From assembly GCA_030635805.1 (NCBI GenBank), contig DAOVYC010000017.1:1-8571 (forward strand): 8,571 nt of DNA, given 5' to 3'. Every line of letters begins with the position of its first letter. The stretch's first letter is position 1. Source of the DNA: a bacterium. Its GTDB lineage: Bacteria > Patescibacteriota > Gracilibacteria > JAUYGZ01 > DAOVYC01. The notes beneath the pieces are model-generated. The model was not told where the DNA came from, did not search any database, and saw only the letters and a program-made list of their open reading frames with translations. The position numbers and the translations under genes are program-made. Of the stretch, positions 1 through 7,682 are shown in pieces.

Positions 1-1981
1 CAATTTTATCCAGCTCTGAATCCTTGTAATATAGTTCTCCGGATTTATCACCACCCAGATATTCCTTGAGAATACCCGCCAGAGCTTTAAATTTCTTTGT
101 TTTCTTTTCCATTTTTTTTGGATCCGTTTCTTCGTCTTCGATGGCTGCTGAGTTACACATAATTTCTATAAAACTTTGAAGATTTTGATTGCTGATGCTT
201 TTCGGACTTGCGGGGATATTGCCATGAAGAGTGGTCTCTATAAAATTATCGTAGAAATTATATGATGAGTTGAAACTATCCATTAATCTTGCGGTATTTT
301 TAATCTGTTCCTGAAATTCAGGAAAGGGGTGTGGGAAATTAGTCGGATCATTTTCGTGGTTTTTTTGTTTTTGGTAGAAATCCAATATCTGTTTATCGGT
401 AAGCCCCTTTTTCTCGCCTCTCAACGTCTGCTCGAGGAGTTTCTTGTCGTCCTTTATAAACAATACTTTTCTATCTTTGTCATACTCATCAGGAAGGAAC
501 TCGTCACTTAACCATCCGCCTCCGTTTTTTCCATTTTCGTCGGGCTCTTTGATGAGATAATTAACAGCTTGTTCTCTGGTGTAAACTATCATTTCTTGAG
601 CGGTTTTCGTTCTTTCGGATTCTTCTTCGTTGGGGTTATATTTTTCAAGAACCCAGTCTATCTCCTGCTGGAGATAGCCTATTTTTGCTTCTTCTTCTTT
701 GAGTTCTATTTCCTGTTCAGCAATTTCTTTTTTCTTTTTTTCGAGGTCTGCTTGGCTAACTTTTTTATCTTCTCCTCCGGGATCTTTGATTTTTCCTTCA
801 GCAATTTTAATTTCTTTTTTGAGGGATTGAATCCTTGTTTTAGATCTGGCAATAATACCGTTATTTCGGAATAATCTGTCGCCCATACTTTGACTTGCGC
901 CTTCGTCACCAAGGTTTACATTGTCGAGATCGTAGATTTTGATGGCGTTATCTATCTTGGCTGTTTGCTTGAGTGCTTCTATATCTTCTTTAATTTCAGC
1001 CTGGAGGTTTTTTAAACCTGCTAATTGCTTTTTTAGAAAAAGATCAGGGCTTTCCTTCATTTGTTCTTCAGTGATTTTTATATTCCACTCCTTGTCTTTG
1101 TACTCACCATATTTAACGAGTAGCTCTGTTCGAAGTTTTTCATTATTCTGAAAAGCTTCTCGGACGCCGGGATCATTTTCGTCAATTTTGAATTCGTCAA
1201 AAGCCTTATCCATTATCGGCTCCAATGCCTTAAATATTGCTTCGGACATATCTTCTTGAAAGTCAATATTTTCTTCTTTGATTATTTTTTCAATCCCATC
1301 CTTGATTCTTTTCTTTTTCCTTTTTTTCTTAATCAGAAGGTCTGCCCCACTTTCCTCATTATTTTGCTCTTTTTTATTTGAAAAAAGTTTTCCATTATCC
1401 TCGAGAAGTTTCTCGAGAGTGATTTTGGTTTTATATTTCTCGAGAAAGTTTTTGATTATTTTTTCAAGAAAGGACTCAAAATTTTTGATATGTGATTTGA
1501 TGTTGTCACTGGTTTCGAATTCCGACATGGCAACATTTTGAATGGAGACGGGGATTTCAAGTTTTTTCCCCATTTCACGTATGGCCTCTTGTAGCGCTTT
1601 TCGTTTTTCATCAGGATTCTCATTTTTCTCAGCTTCTTTTATAATGCTCATGATATTCCTGAGATACATAGCTTTTACTGCTTGAAATACTTCTTCGGCA
1701 AATTTTTCAGTATTTTTATAAGCTATTTTAGCTGCAGGTTCCTGTTTTTTTGCAAGAATTTCAGCAACATGGGTACGGATGACATTTTCAATTTTTTTGG
1801 AATCAAAGACAAATTTTGTATTTTCCTCAGTGTTTTCCACCTCTTTCTTCTTGGGCTTTGGAGACTCTGGGTTCTCGTTTTCTGTATTTTTCTTTGTATT
1901 CAAAAAACGAGGTGGAAGGAATATGTTTTTTCCACACACGGGAGTGTGTTTTTTGAGAATGTTTTGAAGAAAATCTATCAT
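1..1981 (-). CDS. Large Lys/Glu-rich coiled-coil protein of unknown function (3'-truncated by window edge)
   Basis: I do not recognise this protein. The frame is open for 660 codons from the ATG at 1981-1979 to the left edge without a stop, so the C-terminus is missing. I read no signal peptide or membrane segment. Residues 1-60 are Pro/Lys/Glu/Asn-rich and probably disordered. Residues 60-200 look helical. A strongly basic cluster, KKKRKKKRIK, sits at 218-227. Residues about 375-450 form a long charged helix of coiled-coil character (Lys/Glu runs with spaced Leu/Ile, e.g. LEKKKKEIAEQEIELKEEE), broken once by PGGED at 401-405. From about 460 on, the sequence is mixed and aromatic-containing and may be a separate domain. 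The ATG was chosen because it directly follows a good promoter with a leader of about 18 nt. No Shine-Dalgarno sequence is seen. Base composition is visibly more AT-rich than tsaD at the other end of the window. It is transcribed alone, away from the antiporter run by a 305-bp repeat-bearing spacer. A cytoplasmic scaffold or structural role is only a guess. Confidence 0.8.
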   Translation of the reverse strand, partial: MIDFLQNILKKHTPVCGKNIFLPPRFLNTKKNTENENPESPKPKKKEVENTEENTKFVFDSKKIENVIRTHVAEILAKKQEPAAKIAYKNTEKFAEEVFQAVKAMYLRNIMSIIKEAEKNENPDEKRKALQEAIREMGKKLEIPVSIQNVAMSEFETSDNIKSHIKNFESFLEKIIKNFLEKYKTKITLEKLLEDNGKLFSNKKEQNNEESGADLLIKKKRKKKRIKDGIEKIIKEENIDFQEDMSEAIFKALEPIMDKAFDEFKIDENDPGVREAFQNNEKLRTELLVKYGEYKDKEWNIKITEEQMKESPDLFLKKQLAGLKNLQAEIKEDIEALKQTAKIDNAIKIYDLDNVNLGDEGASQSMGDRLFRNNGIIARSKTRIQSLKKEIKIAEGKIKDPGGEDKKVSQADLEKKKKEIAEQEIELKEEEAKIGYLQQEIDWVLEKYNPNEEESERTKTAQEMIVYTREQAVNYLIKEPDENGKNGGGWLSDEFLPDEYDKDRKVLFIKDDKKLLEQTLRGEKKGLTDKQILDFYQKQKNHENDPTNFPHPFPEFQEQIKNTARLMDSFNSSYNFYDNFIETTLHGNIPASPKSISNQNLQSFIEIMCNSAAIEDEETDPKKMEKKTKKFKALAGILKEYLGGDKSGELYYKDSELDKI

Positions 1982-2005
1982 ATAAAAACGTGACTTTATC
2001 CGTTA

Positions 2006-2034
2006 ATTATACCAAAAAACTACTCTAAATTCAA
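2006..2034 (-). promoter_or_regulatory. sigma70-type promoter for the coiled-coil gene (P1)
   Basis: On the minus strand, TTGAAT (2034-2029) is followed by a 17-bp spacer and a perfect TATAAT (2011-2006). The -10 is extended by TG at 2014-2013 (TGGTATAAT). Expected transcription start is near 1999, giving a leader of about 18 nt before the ATG at 1981. Position, spacing and extended -10 make this the best promoter in the window. Confidence 0.7.
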
Positions 2035-2071
2035 TGATTAAAGGCATATGGATTTAGAAGTTATTTGTCGT

Positions 2072-2099
2072 ATGGTACGCTAAAATCTCGGTTTGTCAA
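2072..2099 (-). promoter_or_regulatory. Second candidate promoter upstream of the coiled-coil gene (P2)
   Basis: A consensus -35 TTGACA (2099-2094) on the minus strand is followed after 16 bp by TACCAT (2077-2072), a 4/6 match to TATAAT. The -10 lies inside a small dyad (CGTA-TGG-TACG, 2069-2079), which could be an operator or chance. It would give a leader of about 85 nt. It is weaker than P1 because of the poor -10. Confidence 0.35.
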
Positions 2100-2120
2100 G
2101 AAATTTTGTTGTAAGCTTGA

Positions 2121-2290
2121 ACGGTTCCATATTTTACATACAGACGCGCCATCGGCGTGTCTCTACGGTGAGGCTAAAATATACGGAACTTTCTAGTGTT
2201 CTAGACGGTTCCATATTTCACATGCAGACGCGCCATTGCGGCGTGTCTCTACGGTGAGGCTAAAATATACGGAACCTTCTAGTGTTCTAG
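2121..2290. repeat. Tandem 84/86-bp repeat with nested inverted repeats
   Basis: Two abutting copies, 2121-2204 and 2205-2290, differ by three transitions and a 2-base indel in the central loop. Each has outer arms GGTTCCATATTTTA (or TTTC) and TAAAATATACGGAACC (copy 1 ends GGAACT), then an inner hairpin AGACGCGCC / GGCGTGTCT with one G-T type mismatch, and ends in CTAGTGTTCTAG, itself an imperfect palindrome. The inner hairpin resembles the GTAGAGACGCGCC-type palindromes I associate with repeat-rich bacterial genomes, from memory only. Copy 2 overlaps the antiporter stop codon: its terminal CTAG supplies the TAG. It may be a non-autonomous mobile element, and may act as a 3' hairpin for the antiporter mRNA. 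Confidence 0.85.
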
Positions 2291-4119
2291 GTGGATTCTT
2301 GCGTGTGCAAGGATGGGGGTGGGGGTGTGGTTTTTTGTTTTACCACTGTTTTGTTTTGGCTAATTTTTTCCTTTATTTCCTTGAGTCTGAGCTTGTTGAG
2401 ATTATGAAGAAGTGAGGCAATTTCGTTATCTCCAAGATGTTTTTCGGGTGTTATTTCTTTGGCAATATGGATATCGGCTAACTCTTTTTCCAGTTGATAT
2501 ATTTCCTTGTTGATACTGTGTATATGATGAGCTCCAAGATATGGTTTGAGAACTACATAATCAGCTCCGCGGTTAAATATTTCCATGCCTTCCCGACCTG
2601 AATTTGCCGTTGCGATCATAATGGGTTTTTTCTGAGGATCCATGTTGTTCAGATATCGCAGAAGAAAATAGTTATTCTCCATATTTGGGAGAGTACTGAT
2701 AATAACTTCAGCCTCTTCTATATTAAGTTCCCCCAAAAGTTCTTCGTCTTCCACATCTCCAAACATACAGCGAATATCTTTTTTGATAAGTTTTTTTATT
2801 ACCTGATTATCGTGGTCGATGACAATGTAGTCGTCTTTGAATCCTACAACCTGTTCCAGAACCTGTTCTCCCACCTGCCCGCATCCAAAGAGGATGATAT
2901 GGCTTTGAAGTGTACCATTTTTTACGGATAGATCTTTTTTCTTTCTAAACTCAAAAATGGAAAGGTATTTTTTTAATACCCGGTATAGCTGGTTGTTGTA
3001 GGTGATCATGTAGGAGGAGATTATCATGGTGCCTATAGCGATGATGGTGGTCATGGATACAACCTTTTCCCCAAGATGACCCAACTTACTTCCGAGAGCA
3101 ATTACGATGAGTGAAAATTCACTGATGTTGGCAATGCTTAGTCCCGTGAAGAAAGCGGTTCGCTTGTCGTAACCCATAGCTCCCATAATTATAAGTACGA
3201 TAAGGGGGTTCCCTATAAGAACAAATAATGAAAGGACGATAAGTGGTACCAGGAGTGATCCTACAGAGCTGAATATCATACCGGTTCCCAGGGCGGCGAA
3301 GAAGATAGTGATAAAGAAGTCACGCAGAACTTTTGCTTTTGCATTTATTTCAAATGTGTATGGCAGGTTGGCAAGACTGATACCGGCGATAAAAGCACCT
3401 ATTTCTATGGAGAAGCCAATTTTCATTGAAGTGAGCGCAACAATGAAACACCAAGCTATACTAAAGAGTACCAGGAGTTCATGTGATGAAGCTATTTTTT
3501 TATAGAGGTGCTTTAAAATTTTATTTGATACAAGGATCGTTATAATTGCGACAATTGATCCTTTTATAAAAATTTCTATAAAATGCATGTACTCAAATGC
3601 AAAAGAACCTTCCTTGAATCCGGCGAGCAAGAGAAGGGCTATTATTGCCAGGATATCCTGAACAATCAAGATACCGATACAAATTTGCCCGTAGAGGGAG
3701 TTGGTGTCTTTTTTATCCGACATGAGTTTTACGGCAATTACCGTGCTTGAGAAGGTAAGGGCAATAGCAAGATAGACACTTTGGATTGTGGTAAATCCAA
3801 ACATTTTTACTATAAAAAAGCCGGTCATTCCCGTGAAGACAACCTGTCCAATACCGGCGACGAGAGCCACTGCTCCCAGTTCTTTTAGTCGCGAGGTGTT
3901 CATTTCCAGTCCGACTAAAAATAACATAAGCATGATGCCGATAGTGGAAACACCATGGACAAATTTAGGGTCTTGAATCAAGCCAAAGCCGGCGGGACCT
4001 ATGAGTACTCCCGCTAAAACATAGGCAAGGATAAGGGGTTGCTTGAGATAATATAAAATTACTCCGACGAGTGATGAGGCAATTATTATTAAACCAATTT
4101 CCAGAGTGATACTTTCCAT
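2287..4119 (-). CDS. CPA2-family (Kef-type) cation:proton antiporter with C-terminal RCK_N domain
   Basis: This is an inner-membrane monovalent cation (K+ or Na+)/H+ antiporter of the CPA2 family, 610 aa. Residues 1-385 form the hydrophobic exchanger domain with about 12-13 membrane segments. Family signatures are LAYVLAGVLIGP (31-42), FLVGLEM (67-73), FSSTVIAVKL (123-132), the aspartate in VQDILAI (153-159, D155, expected in the transport site), GAFIAGISLAN (241-251) and FFAALGTGM (273-281). Residues about 405-530 are an RCK_N/TrkA-N Rossmann domain with GCGQVG (412-417) and an acidic residue after beta-2 (D435), consistent with NAD(H) binding. No RCK_C domain follows. The end is a charged helix and a low-complexity tail (PPPP then SLHTQEST) encoded by repeat DNA. 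It is 31 bp downstream of the 235-aa gene and probably co-transcribed with it and valS. No Shine-Dalgarno is seen. Substrate cannot be told from sequence, and I see no KefF/KefG-like flavodoxin subunit nearby. Confidence 0.9.
   Translation of the reverse strand: MESITLEIGLIIIASSLVGVILYYLKQPLILAYVLAGVLIGPAGFGLIQDPKFVHGVSTIGIMLMLFLVGLEMNTSRLKELGAVALVAGIGQVVFTGMTGFFIVKMFGFTTIQSVYLAIALTFSSTVIAVKLMSDKKDTNSLYGQICIGILIVQDILAIIALLLLAGFKEGSFAFEYMHFIEIFIKGSIVAIITILVSNKILKHLYKKIASSHELLVLFSIAWCFIVALTSMKIGFSIEIGAFIAGISLANLPYTFEINAKAKVLRDFFITIFFAALGTGMIFSSVGSLLVPLIVLSLFVLIGNPLIVLIIMGAMGYDKRTAFFTGLSIANISEFSLIVIALGSKLGHLGEKVVSMTTIIAIGTMIISSYMITYNNQLYRVLKKYLSIFEFRKKKDLSVKNGTLQSHIILFGCGQVGEQVLEQVVGFKDDYIVIDHDNQVIKKLIKKDIRCMFGDVEDEELLGELNIEEAEVIISTLPNMENNYFLLRYLNNMDPQKKPIMIATANSGREGMEIFNRGADYVVLKPYLGAHHIHSINKEIYQLEKELADIHIAKEITPEKHLGDNEIASLLHNLNKLRLKEIKEKISQNKTVVKQKTTPPPPSLHTQEST
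2291..2318 (+). repeat. Hairpin repeat (TGGA-stem-loop-TGGG family) inside the antiporter 3' end
   Basis: GTGGA is followed by a 7-bp stem TTCTTGC (2296-2302), loop GTGT, the arm GCAAGGA (2307-2313, one G-T pair) and TGGGG. The same layout, with different stem sequences, occurs twice between valS and tsaD (7742-7815). Here it is translated on the minus strand as part of the last residues of the antiporter, and it starts at the base after the 86-bp repeat copy ends. Family membership rests on shared flanks and stem size and is an inference. Confidence 0.5.
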
Positions 4120-4153
4120 TAATTATTATTTATTAGTTATTAATTATTATTTA
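4119..4153. repeat. Five tandem TTANTTA heptads between antiporter and 235-aa gene
   Basis: Five consecutive 7-bp units fit TTANTTA exactly, the fourth base being A, T, G, A, T. The A-T-G-A-T order also creates a 17-bp exact direct repeat at 21-bp spacing (4118-4134 and 4139-4155). The array fills the spacer completely: the upstream gene's TAA stop (4153-4151) is in the last unit, and the first base of the antiporter ATG (4119) is in the first. It leaves no room for a Shine-Dalgarno sequence. Confidence 0.85.
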
Positions 4154-4858
4154 TTCGTTGTCATCGTCATTGTCCTTTTCCTCGTCCATTTCCGGAGGGG
4201 GGAGAATGCCCTGCTCGTCAGCAAGGTCATGAAGTTTTTTGAGGATTCCCTGAAGAAGAAAATTAGAGAAACCTTGAATTTCAGTGAAATCTTTTTTGAC
4301 ATCGTTTTTTTCCAGAAATTCCTGAATCATAAAAGAAGTGAGCTGAATGGCACTTATTTCTACTCCGGTAGCTTGGGCTAAAGTTCTAAGATGCTTTACG
4401 GGGCTTACGGAAGCATTTTGAAATAATCTGTTACCCCATTCGTCTATTTTTCTCATGGCTTCATCGGAGAAAAGCTGAGGAAGATTTTCTTCTTTGGAGA
4501 GAATGAGTTCTTTGCTGGTCTTTTCTTCAAAAGACATTTGTTTTTCCAGAATTTCATTGATTTCCTCGTAGTTTAGAGAGAGGAGACCAAGGACAAAAGT
4601 GACGGGGACATTTCTTCTGATTAGTCGCGCAATGAGGAGCGACATTCGATTATCTTCAGATCGAATGAAGACGTGAATAATGTCGGCAAGTTTGTTGTCT
4701 TTTTTCTTGGCTCGTTTTTCGTCTTTAACGTCTCGTTTTTGCTGGGCGGTAGCTTTCCGGATTTCTTCGGCGAGCTGTTCGCGAGCCGCCTCGGAGACTC
4801 CGCCACCCGTTTCGGGGGCGTCTTCGGCTGGAAGGTGTTGTTCTGGAATATCTGACAT
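4151..4858 (-). CDS. Conserved-looking charged protein of unknown function, 235 aa
   Basis: I do not recognise the family. The protein appears soluble and cytoplasmic, with no signal peptide and no convincing membrane segment. Residues 1-55 are charged and low-complexity, ending in a basic stretch KRDVKDEKRAKKK (41-53), probably disordered. Residues 56-215 look alpha-helical with a regular hydrophobic pattern, the most hydrophobic part being NVPVTFVLGLLSLNY (83-97). The C-terminus is proline then acidic (PPPEMDEEKDNDDDNE, 220-235). The ATG at 4858 is the farthest upstream in frame and leaves a 34-bp gap to valS; no Shine-Dalgarno is present. The gene sits between valS and the antiporter, same strand, so co-expression is likely. 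A role as an accessory of the antiporter, or something linked to translation, are both possible and untested. The frame is clean and longer than chance would favour, supporting a real gene. Confidence 0.75.
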   Translation of the reverse strand: MSDIPEQHLPAEDAPETGGGVSEAAREQLAEEIRKATAQQKRDVKDEKRAKKKDNKLADIIHVFIRSEDNRMSLLIARLIRRNVPVTFVLGLLSLNYEEINEILEKQMSFEEKTSKELILSKEENLPQLFSDEAMRKIDEWGNRLFQNASVSPVKHLRTLAQATGVEISAIQLTSFMIQEFLEKNDVKKDFTEIQGFSNFLLQGILKKLHDLADEQGILPPPEMDEEKDNDDDNE

Positions 4859-4861
4859 TAC

Positions 4862-4896
4862 AATTTAAAATTAAAGATTCAAGATTAAAAAATTAC
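4862..4896. repeat. Degenerate heptad array between the 235-aa gene and valS
   Basis: The spacer divides into five 7-bp units starting at 4862: AATTTAA, AATTAAA, GATTCAA, GATTAAA, AAATTAC. The consensus is near RATTNAA. It is less regular than the array at 4119, so chance in AT-rich DNA is harder to exclude. The valS stop codon TAA (4895-4893) falls in the last unit. Confidence 0.55.
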
Positions 4897-7658
4897 AGAT
4901 TTTTTAGTTGGGATTTGATTTTTTTGATTTTTTTCGTGGCTTCAGTGTACTTGGCTTTTTCTTTCTCGACCACCTCTTTTGGGGCGTTACTGATGAACTG
5001 CTTGTTGGCTAGTTTTTTGTCGAGACTTGCTTGATAACACTGGAGTTCTGATAACTCTTTGTTGAGTCTTTCTTTTTCTTGTTTGAGATCCTTGAGACCT
5101 TCGAGAGGAAGGTAAATTTCCAGTTTATCAAGAAATTTAGAGAGAGACTTAGCGGGTTTGCTTATTAGTTTTTTGTGGATCTCCAGGTTTTCCAGGCGGG
5201 CGAGAGTTTTGATGATTTCTTGATTTTCAGATATCAGTTTTTCTTTACTTCCGGCTGACAAGATGGCCTTGATTCTTTTAGCGGGTTCGATTTTTGCTTT
5301 GGCGCGGAGATTTCTGATGCCGGAAATTATTTCCCGAATAAGAGAAAACTCTTTTTCTTTCGTAGGCCTGATGAGTGATTTTTCAGATCGAGGCCAGGGT
5401 GATTCGATGAGGAGTTCCGGTTGATCGAGTTCTTTCCAAAGAACTTCGGTTACAAAAGGAGTGAAGGGATGCCAGAGTTTGAGAAGTTTTCTGAGGATGT
5501 AGTAAAGAAGGTGATCTTTGTTTTTCTCAATCTTGGCAATTTCAAGATACCAGTCGGCGAGGTCCATCCAGGTAAAACGATAAAGCTCTTCGGCGGCTTC
5601 GGAGAAAGCGAATTTTTCGATTCGATTACCGGTATTTTTAATCAGCTTATGCAGTTTGCTAAGAATCCATTTATCGGCGAGGGTCTGAGATTTTGGGATA
5701 CTGTTTCGATCCTGGTCGGTGAGTTTCTTCATATCGATATTCATGAGGGCGAAGCGAGCCACGTTCCAGAGTTTGTTTACAAAATTTCGGTAACCGGCAA
5801 TCTTTTCTTCGTAAAGACTCATGTCATTTCCGGGAGTGGCGCCGATAAAGAGGGAAAGGCGAAGGGCATCAGTACCATATTTCTCGATCATTTCCAAGGG
5901 GTCAATACAGGTTTCGGGATTACTCTTGCTCATCTTTTTGCCATTGCGGTCGCGAATGAGACCGTGGAGGTAAACATTTTTAAAGGGAAGACATTTATCT
6001 TCCGGAAGACCGCTGGAGCGTAAGCAATAAGTGGAAGCTAAAATCATTCGGGCAACCCAGAAAAAAAGGATGTCATATCCGGTTTCCATAACATCGGTAG
6101 GGTGGAAATTTTTAAAATCTTCGGTTTTTTCCGGCCAGCCAAGGGTGGAGAAAGTCCACATTGAGGAAGAGAACCAGGTGTCTAAAGTATCTGGATCGCG
6201 GATCCAGAAAAAGGTGGGATCTGTGGGATTATTGGGATGCTTAAGATATTTGGGAGGGGTTTCAGAAAACTTGGTTTCGAGGGGGGTGATGTTGAGAATT
6301 TGGAAGAGGTGGCTGGATTTTTCTTTGGCCTTTTGCCATTTGGCAAAATCTTCCTTGCTTACTTTATACCAGATGGGAATCTGGTGCCCCCACCAGATCT
6401 GGCGAGAAATACACCAGTCTCTTAGATTTTCAATCCAGTGAAAGTAGGTTTTTTCAAAACGACCAGGAATGATTTTAATATCTTTACTGCGGACAGTTTC
6501 GAGCATAACTTCTTTTAAGCTTCTTTTTTTACCTTTCCAGTCGATAGCTTTTTTATTCACATTAACAAACCACTGTTTCATAATTTGCGGTTCGATGATT
6601 CCACCGCCACGATAATTAACGGCTACGGATTGATCATATTCTTCGGTTTTGACGAGTCGACCGGCTTTTTCCAGATCTTTAACAAGTTTTTTGCGGCAGG
6701 CAAAAATATCTAGTCCGGCGTATGGACCGGCAACTTTGGTCATCTTGCCTTGAAAATCGATAACCTGTGGTTTTTCCAGATTGTGTTTTTCGGCTAGTTC
6801 AAAGTCAGTGAGGGAGTGTGCGGGAGTAACGCCGATTGCTCCCGATCCAAACTTCATATCGACCATCTGATCGGCAATTACCGGAACGGTAATCTTGTGA
6901 CCTTTGGCAAATTCAACTTCAACTTTTTTTCCAAGATATTTTTTCCAGCGCTTATCATCCGGATTCACGGCGACGGCGGTATCGCCGAGTTTGGTCTCGG
7001 GACGGCTGGTGGCCACTATAAAAGGGCCGTACTGAATATAGTAAAGTATTCCTTTTGATTCATCAAAATCTACTTCATCATCAGCCACGGTTGTCTGCAT
7101 TTTGGGGTCCCAGTTTACAAGGCGATCTCCTCGATAGATGATGTCGTCATTGAGAAGTCTTTTGAAAAATTCATTTACGGCTTTGTTGAGACTATCATCA
7201 AGAGTGTATTTTTCACGGGACCAGTCGCAACTGGTTCCCATTTTGCGGATTTGATTACGAATGGTGTTTTGGGAATCAGCAACAAATTTTCTGACCTTTT
7301 CCAAAAATTTCTCTCGTCCCAGGTCGGTACGTTTCTTGTTGTTTTCTTCTAAAATCTGTTCAACCTTGTTTTGAGTGGCGATGGCGGCGTGATCGGTACC
7401 GGGGAGGTAGAGAGTGGAGTCGCCTTTCATGCGATGAAAGCGGATCATAATATCCTCCAGAGCGAGCATGACCGAATGTCCCAAATGCAAAGTACCGGTA
7501 GCGTTGGGTGGGGGCATGGAAATGGAAAATACTTTTTTCTTGGAATCTGACCCTTTGGTTATTTTGGAATTTAATTTTGGAGAAAAAGCACCCGACTCTT
7601 CCCAGAGTTGGTAAATATCATCTTCGTGGTCTTTGGCGTTGTAAACTTTTTCTAGCAT
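4893..7658 (-). CDS. valS: Valyl-tRNA synthetase
   Basis: Class Ia aminoacyl-tRNA synthetase that charges tRNA-Val in the cytoplasm; 921 aa, normal for bacterial ValS. Using the ATG at 7658 as residue 1: PPPNATG (49-55) leads into the HIGH-type motif HLGH (58-61); the CP1 editing domain, which hydrolyses Thr-tRNA-Val, contains ATSRPETKLGDTAVAVNP (216-233); the catalytic core resumes at CISRQIWWGHQIPIWY (416-431) and DTWFSSSMW (493-501); KMSKS is at 575-579. The anticodon-binding helical domain spans about 657-810. The C-terminal coiled-coil arm typical of ValS is at about 857-921, with KLANKQFISNAPKEVVEKE. An in-frame ATG at 7802 would add 48 residues, but that extension is translated repeat DNA with no ValS similarity, whereas MLEKVYNAKDHEDDIYQLWEESGAF is a typical ValS N-terminus. 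First gene of a likely valS / 235-aa gene / antiporter unit, divergent from tsaD. No T-box motif is seen upstream. Confidence 0.97.
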   Translation of the reverse strand: MLEKVYNAKDHEDDIYQLWEESGAFSPKLNSKITKGSDSKKKVFSISMPPPNATGTLHLGHSVMLALEDIMIRFHRMKGDSTLYLPGTDHAAIATQNKVEQILEENNKKRTDLGREKFLEKVRKFVADSQNTIRNQIRKMGTSCDWSREKYTLDDSLNKAVNEFFKRLLNDDIIYRGDRLVNWDPKMQTTVADDEVDFDESKGILYYIQYGPFIVATSRPETKLGDTAVAVNPDDKRWKKYLGKKVEVEFAKGHKITVPVIADQMVDMKFGSGAIGVTPAHSLTDFELAEKHNLEKPQVIDFQGKMTKVAGPYAGLDIFACRKKLVKDLEKAGRLVKTEEYDQSVAVNYRGGGIIEPQIMKQWFVNVNKKAIDWKGKKRSLKEVMLETVRSKDIKIIPGRFEKTYFHWIENLRDWCISRQIWWGHQIPIWYKVSKEDFAKWQKAKEKSSHLFQILNITPLETKFSETPPKYLKHPNNPTDPTFFWIRDPDTLDTWFSSSMWTFSTLGWPEKTEDFKNFHPTDVMETGYDILFFWVARMILASTYCLRSSGLPEDKCLPFKNVYLHGLIRDRNGKKMSKSNPETCIDPLEMIEKYGTDALRLSLFIGATPGNDMSLYEEKIAGYRNFVNKLWNVARFALMNIDMKKLTDQDRNSIPKSQTLADKWILSKLHKLIKNTGNRIEKFAFSEAAEELYRFTWMDLADWYLEIAKIEKNKDHLLYYILRKLLKLWHPFTPFVTEVLWKELDQPELLIESPWPRSEKSLIRPTKEKEFSLIREIISGIRNLRAKAKIEPAKRIKAILSAGSKEKLISENQEIIKTLARLENLEIHKKLISKPAKSLSKFLDKLEIYLPLEGLKDLKQEKERLNKELSELQCYQASLDKKLANKQFISNAPKEVVEKEKAKYTEATKKIKKIKSQLKNL

Positions 7659-7682
7659 GGTTTTATCGTCATTATCGACGAC

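Larger units (their letters stand above)
1982..2286. other. 305-bp intergenic spacer between antiporter and coiled-coil gene
   Basis: No credible gene is visible here. The left third (1982-2100) carries two minus-strand promoter candidates for the coiled-coil gene. The right part (2121-2290) is a tandem pair of long inverted-repeat-containing elements. I see no tRNA, no CRISPR spacing and no hairpin followed by a T-run in either direction, so how transcription of the antiporter gene ends is unclear. The hairpins of the tandem repeats are the only candidate 3'-end structure. Confidence 0.6.

Noticed and set aside
706..912. Minus-strand 68-codon frame overlapping the coiled-coil gene
   Set aside because: It is out of frame within the larger gene, with no independent start signal; lysine-rich only because of local A-richness.
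1400..1445. Three CTCGAGA words close together
   Set aside because: They fall in frame within the coiled-coil gene and encode Leu-Glu-type codons; no added symmetry or spacing rule.
329..1967. Several plus-strand open frames rich in Phe/Leu/Ser opposite the coiled-coil gene
   Set aside because: Phe-rich translations are the antisense of Lys/Glu-rich codons (TTT and TTC opposite AAA and GAA). The minus-strand frame is open for 660 codons.
2121..2290. CRISPR array
   Set aside because: There are only two abutting long copies with no unique spacers between them.
2205..2290. Rho-independent terminator for the antiporter gene
   Set aside because: The hairpins on the minus strand are not followed by a T-run, so an intrinsic terminator is not supported.
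5421..6441. Long open frames on the plus strand (200 and 136 codons) opposite valS
   Set aside because: They lie wholly inside the well-supported valS gene on the other strand, and their translations show no recognisable domain; a shadow of valS codon use.
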